Part shown: positions 7,816 through 10,087 of the stretch, piece by piece
Position numbering within the stretch: the first letter of the stretch is position 1
Layout of the letters: each line of letters starts with the position of its first letter
Assembly: GCA_003456035.1 (NCBI GenBank)
Contig: DMPJ01000214.1
Location: 1 to 10,087 of the forward strand
Length of the DNA: 10,087 nucleotides
Origin: Planktothrix sp. UBA8402
Lineage (GTDB): Bacteria > Cyanobacteriota > Cyanobacteriia > Cyanobacteriales > Microcoleaceae
Reading direction: 5' to 3'
Translations under genes and position numbers: made by a program
Notes under the pieces: model-generated
Database searches by the model: none
What the model saw: the letters and a program-made list of their open reading frames with translations, nothing else
Told to the model about the DNA's origin: nothing

Positions 7816-8568
7816 ATGAGAAAACTACAATCTTTAATTTTTGATGTCGATGGCACCTTAGCCGATACAGAACGGGATGGTCATAGAATAGCCTTTAATC
7901 AAGCATTTTCTGAGGTAGGTATCCCTTGGAATTGGTCAATTGATTTATATGGTAAATTATTAGCAATTGGGGGAGGGAAAGAACGCATTCGTTATTATAT
8001 TGAACAATATGAACCAGATTTTTTATCAACAGCAAACTTAGATAATTTAATTGCCGATCTGCATCAATTAAAAAATCAATATTATCGAAAATTATTAGAT
8101 CAAGGTTTAATTCCCTTGCGTCCTGGAGTACAACGGTTAATTCAAGAAGCAAAAGATTCAAGCATCAGGTTAGCGATCGCCACAACCAGCGCCTTACCGA
8201 ATGTTTTAGCATTATTAGAAAATACAGCAATTGATCCCAATTGGTTTAAAATTATCGCCGCCGGGGATATTGTTCCCGCCAAAAAACCCGCCCCAGATAT
8301 ATATTTTTATGTCTTAGAAAAATTAGGATTAAATTCAGCAGATTGCTTAGTATTTGAAGACTCTCATCATGGATTTTTAGCCTCAAAACAAGCCGAATTA
8401 AAAACAATAATTACCGTCAACGATTATACAAAAAATCAAGATTTTACCGATGCTGTATTAGTCGTTAATCATCTGGGTGAACCGGATCAACCGTTTACGG
8501 TATTAGCGGGGAATGTTCCTGAAAAAAGTTATTTAGATTTAGGATTAATTCAGGAATTTTATGATTAA
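7816..8568 (+). CDS. cbbY: HAD-superfamily sugar phosphatase, CbbY subgroup
   Basis: A 250-residue haloacid-dehalogenase-fold hydrolase. Motif I is DVDGTLADTE (10-19) with nucleophile Asp10 and acid/base Asp12. A helical cap (about 16-95) follows, then LRPGVQRLI (101-109). Motif II is IATTS (121-125), motif III the lysine of AKKPAPDIY (Lys157), and motif IV FEDSHHG (180-186). The combination of RPGV, IATT and GDIVPAKKPAPDIY is typical of CbbY. Characterised CbbY enzymes dephosphorylate xylulose-1,5-bisphosphate, a misfire product that inhibits Rubisco; this would fit a cyanobacterium, but related members act on other sugar phosphates. No Shine-Dalgarno is seen, only AT-rich sequence (TATATAAAATC) before the ATG. 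All 14 lysines use AAA, the local AT-rich codon style. Confidence 0.82.
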   Translation: MRKLQSLIFDVDGTLADTERDGHRIAFNQAFSEVGIPWNWSIDLYGKLLAIGGGKERIRYYIEQYEPDFLSTANLDNLIADLHQLKNQYYRKLLDQGLIPLRPGVQRLIQEAKDSSIRLAIATTSALPNVLALLENTAIDPNWFKIIAAGDIVPAKKPAPDIYFYVLEKLGLNSADCLVFEDSHHGFLASKQAELKTIITVNDYTKNQDFTDAVLVVNHLGEPDQPFTVLAGNVPEKSYLDLGLIQEFYD

Positions 8569-8635
8569 AATAGATTGGGGGTTGAGATAAATTTTCTAAT
8601 CGTTCTATCCACTGATTAAAATACAGAAAAAACTC

Positions 8636-8664
8636 TTGACTAAACCCGAATTTTCAAATATATT
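8636..8664 (+). promoter_or_regulatory. Strong candidate sigma-70 promoter of the FABP-like gene
   Basis: TTGACT (8636-8641) and TATATT (8659-8664) are separated by exactly 17 bp, close to consensus. The expected start near 8671 would give a leader of roughly 28 nt that includes the ribosome binding site. This means the small downstream gene probably has its own promoter and is not read only from cbbY. Confidence 0.65.
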
Positions 8665-8686
8665 TATTCTCAGATATAAATTAAAT

Positions 8687-8691
8687 AAGGA
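8687..8691 (+). promoter_or_regulatory. Ribosome binding site deciding the start of the FABP-like gene
   Basis: AAGGA sits 7 nt before ATG 8699. This favours 8699 over the in-frame TTG at 8636, which would overlap the -35 box and add 21 residues unrelated to the family. Confidence 0.8.
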
Positions 8692-8698
8692 TTTCCTC

Positions 8699-9097
8699 AT
8701 GACTGTACAAATTGCCGGAAAATACACTTTTGCCTCTCAAGAGAACTTCGAGGAATACTTGAAGGCTGAAGATATTGGGATGCTTAAGCGAAATGTATTG
8801 GCATCAACCAAGCCGGACATTGTTGTCGAGGTTGATGGCGACCAGTTCACGATTACCACTATCACCAAGCTCAAGACCATCAAGATGAGCTTTACCTTGG
8901 GAAAAGAGTATGAGCATGACCCAGGAACAGACAAAGTTGGCAAATACATCACCACTTTTGAAGGGAGTGACACCTTGTTGACCCAGAATGTTGAGAATCC
9001 CTCTACCACGTCTTCTATAAAGTTCACCGACGATCAAATGATCATGACCATGACAACGAACGAAACCACTGCAACCAGAACATTCAAGAGAGCTTAA
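8699..9097 (+). CDS. Fatty-acid-binding-protein-like (iLBP / calycin fold) small protein
   Basis: A 132-residue cytoplasmic protein, the size of intracellular lipid-binding proteins (about 126-137). By eye it lines up end to end with animal FABPs: GKYTFASQENFEEYLKA (7-23) matches the N-terminal signature region (G-x-W-x-L, then N-F-D-x-Y-M-K); STKPDIVVEVDGDQF (36-50) matches the TKP...I...DGD segment; MSFTLGKEYEHD (63-74) matches ISFKLG-EF-E; and the end TRTFKRA (126-132) matches TR-x-Y-E-R-A. Arg127 sits where FABPs hold the ligand carboxylate, with Phe129 in place of the usual Tyr; the second ligand arginine seems absent. Such proteins are ten-stranded barrels carrying fatty acids or other lipids. 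Codon use is unlike cbbY next door: 8 of 12 Lys are AAG and no Leu is TTA. It has its own promoter and ribosome binding site. The ligand is unknown, and a lineage-specific calycin with convergent similarity is the alternative. Confidence 0.75.
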   Translation: MTVQIAGKYTFASQENFEEYLKAEDIGMLKRNVLASTKPDIVVEVDGDQFTITTITKLKTIKMSFTLGKEYEHDPGTDKVGKYITTFEGSDTLLTQNVENPSTTSSIKFTDDQMIMTMTTNETTATRTFKRA

Positions 9098-9181
9098 AGA
9101 AATAGAAATAGAGATTAAGACTCACCCAAAATTCATCACAATCATAATATAAACATAGAAGTTTCTTTTTATTGCAGTGAT

Positions 9182-9196
9182 ATGGGTATAGCCCAT
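9182..9196. repeat. Short hairpin between convergent genes
   Basis: ATGGG (9182-9186) and CCCAT (9192-9196) flank TATAG in the 123-bp gap between the FABP-like gene and the convergent minus-strand gene. It may serve as a weak transcript end for either gene; on the minus strand it comes after the stop at 9221. Nothing else is seen in this gap. Confidence 0.3.
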
Positions 9197-9220
9197 CCTA
9201 CTCATCTATTTTATTGTAGA

Positions 9221-9946
9221 TTAGATTTCAAAAAATTGATCTGAGGTAAATTGTTTTAATCCCTTAATAGTATAGATTTTTTTAGGACATTTAAAACACC
9301 ATGTCGCCGGAACTACATCTAAAAGCCACCAGTTAAATAAATCTCGTCTGTGTTGTGAACCCGGAAAAATTGCATAGCCTTCCAAACAATCGTCTAATAT
9401 TTCTAAAATAGCTGTTTTTGCTTGACAAGGATCAATTAATTTGAGTAAATTTTGAAATACATCTAACGCTTCATCTAGTGCTTGTGTTCCTTCTGATAGT
9501 TTAGGGAATAGCTGTTGCTTAAGCTGATTAATATTGGGGTGAAATTCAATTTTTTCTTTAAAATTGAAATTTTTATAATGTTTATAACGTTTATAATATT
9601 TAATTCGATTTTCTGTTCTTATAAAATGAGATAAAGCTAAATTTAAAATTAGTTCAGATCTAGGGTCATTCGGCAAATAAGCTGTTAGAGTCGGTTGAAC
9701 CGATGATCCTAAAATTAAACCCATCCATATTAAATATAGATAGTATGAATTAGAATTATAACTGATCAAATGATCCAGAATATTTTCACAACTTTGTTCA
9801 AGAGAAATAGGTGCATTTGCATAATCTTCATACAGTTCTTGATAGCGATATTGCCAAACACTATAAATTAAATCACGCAATTGTTCGGGAATGTGTGCAG
9901 AATAACTTAGTTTAAATTCTGGATAAAGAGAAACTAATTCTGTCAT
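9221..9946 (-). CDS. Hypothetical protein, candidate immunity partner of the upstream deaminase-like gene
   Basis: I do not recognise this 241-residue protein. It looks soluble and mostly helical, rich in Tyr, Leu, Ile and Asn, slightly acidic overall, with no signal peptide. YYLYLIWMGLILG (68-80) is hydrophobic but short and more likely buried than membrane-spanning. A basic, Tyr/Lys-rich stretch lies at 114-132. The C-terminal part has the distinctive run FPGSQHRRDLFNWW (194-207) and a CxxC pair (Cys217, Cys220). The start is supported by AGGAG 9 nt upstream. It begins 15 bp after the stop of the deaminase-like gene on the same strand, so the two probably share a transcript. Small genes directly downstream of toxin deaminases are usually immunity genes, and that is the basis of the call. 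A role unrelated to toxins is quite possible. Confidence 0.6.
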   Translation of the reverse strand: MTELVSLYPEFKLSYSAHIPEQLRDLIYSVWQYRYQELYEDYANAPISLEQSCENILDHLISYNSNSYYLYLIWMGLILGSSVQPTLTAYLPNDPRSELILNLALSHFIRTENRIKYYKRYKHYKNFNFKEKIEFHPNINQLKQQLFPKLSEGTQALDEALDVFQNLLKLIDPCQAKTAILEILDDCLEGYAIFPGSQHRRDLFNWWLLDVVPATWCFKCPKKIYTIKGLKQFTSDQFFEI

Positions 9947-9955
9947 GAATGATTT

Positions 9956-9960
9956 CTCCT
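9956..9960 (-). promoter_or_regulatory. Ribosome binding site of the 241-residue gene
   Basis: AGGAG on the minus strand (CTCCT on the plus strand), 9 nt before ATG at 9946 and just past the stop of the upstream gene at 9962. The arrangement fits translation of two genes from one mRNA. Confidence 0.7.
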
Positions 9961-9961
9961 G

Positions 9962-10087
9962 TTAAGATAAGGGTGGATAAGGATAATCCCAAAACAACGT
10001 AATTTCAAGATTGGGAAACTTTTGCTTAAACTGTGTAATCACGCCCTGACAACTCTCACAGGGATTCCTTTCACTGTATAAATAAAG
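9962..10087 (-). CDS. C-terminal tail of a deaminase-fold protein (toxin-type), 5' part outside the window
   Basis: Only the last 41 codons are present, ending with TAA at 9962. They read LYLYSERNPCESC followed by QGVITQFKQKFPNLEITLF. The P-C-x-x-C motif, with cysteines encoded at 10058-10060 and 10049-10051, is the second half of the zinc site of the cytidine-deaminase fold, and SER before it plus the helix and FPN-(I/L)-x-(V/I) strand after it are typical of bacterial toxin-type deaminases found at the C-termini of large polymorphic toxins (YwqJ-like and related groups). The H-x-E half of the active site and any secretion or repeat domains would lie beyond 10087. The reading frame is open to the edge. 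Alternatives are a free-standing nucleotide or nucleic-acid deaminase. The unrecognised 241-residue gene follows after 15 bp. Confidence 0.6.
   Translation of the reverse strand, partial: LYLYSERNPCESCQGVITQFKQKFPNLEITLFWDYPYPPLS

Larger units (their letters stand above)
459..8180. repeat. Nine HIP1 octamers (GCGATCGC)
   Basis: Perfect copies occur at 459-466, 700-707, 1092-1099, 1704-1711, 3251-3258, 6172-6179, 6214-6221, 7122-7129 and 8173-8180. HIP1 is the highly iterated palindrome of many cyanobacterial genomes. All copies lie inside genes; none is in the FABP-like gene or the two genes right of it. A shifted near-copy, CCGATCGC, lies in the loop of the 1232-1283 hairpin. Confidence 0.9.

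Noticed and set aside
8562..8623. Direct repeat TGATTAAAATA at 8562-8572 and 8613-8623
   Set aside because: It is an 11-bp AT-rich word in an AT-rich gap and can easily arise by chance; no flanking structure supports an element.
8636..8698. In-frame TTG start that would lengthen the FABP-like protein by 21 residues
   Set aside because: The TTG coincides with the -35 box, the added residues do not fit the family, and AAGGA is placed correctly for ATG 8699.
8737..9037. Two minus-strand open frames opposite the FABP-like gene
   Set aside because: Neither has a ribosome binding site or recognisable motifs, and the plus strand carries a complete protein with promoter and family match.

Overview
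The window looks like chromosome of a filamentous, AT-rich cyanobacterium, plausibly an Oscillatoriales member such as Planktothrix or a relative. The evidence is nine perfect HIP1 octamers (GCGATCGC) in 10 kb where chance would give far less than one, cyanobacterial versions of cobL, holA and CbbY, and a multidomain GAF/PAS/GGDEF sensor with cyanobacteriochrome hallmarks. The genus is inferred and not proven.

Layout. On the minus strand, 1-1193 is cobL (cobalamin methyltransferase, 3' end outside the window), preceded at 1292-2077 by a DUF1868-type 2H phosphoesterase with a TTG start. Divergent from it by only 34 bp is holA (2112-3113, DNA polymerase III delta). Next comes a single-pass membrane protein of unknown function (3197-4177), closed by a perfect 16-bp inverted repeat. 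A 217-bp gap with a candidate promoter leads to a 1101-residue sensor (4395-7700): GAF, four PAS-like regions, GAF, GGDEF. A short GC-rich hairpin repeat separates it from a CbbY-type HAD phosphatase (7816-8568). A near-consensus promoter and a clear ribosome binding site then drive a 132-residue protein resembling animal cytosolic fatty-acid-binding proteins (8699-9097). At the right edge, on the minus strand, lie the tail of a deaminase-like protein with a PCxxC zinc motif (9962-10087) and, 15 bp downstream of it, an unrecognised 241-residue gene (9221-9946).

Three things stand out. (1) The sensor carries two chromophore-type GAF domains. The first has a DPCF motif with a second Cys exactly 28 residues later, as in DXCF cyanobacteriochromes; the second keeps the canonical Cys-His but has Tyr where the DXCF Cys would be. 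The GGEEF active site and RxxD inhibitory site are intact, so this is a candidate light-controlled diguanylate cyclase with two photosensors. (2) The FABP-like gene belongs to a family regarded as mainly animal, and its codon use differs strongly from its neighbour, suggesting acquisition by transfer. (3) The deaminase tail followed directly by an unknown gene has the layout of a polymorphic toxin and its immunity protein.

The remaining genes are housekeeping or metabolic and form no single pathway. The window reads as ordinary chromosome with accessory insertions towards the right end.
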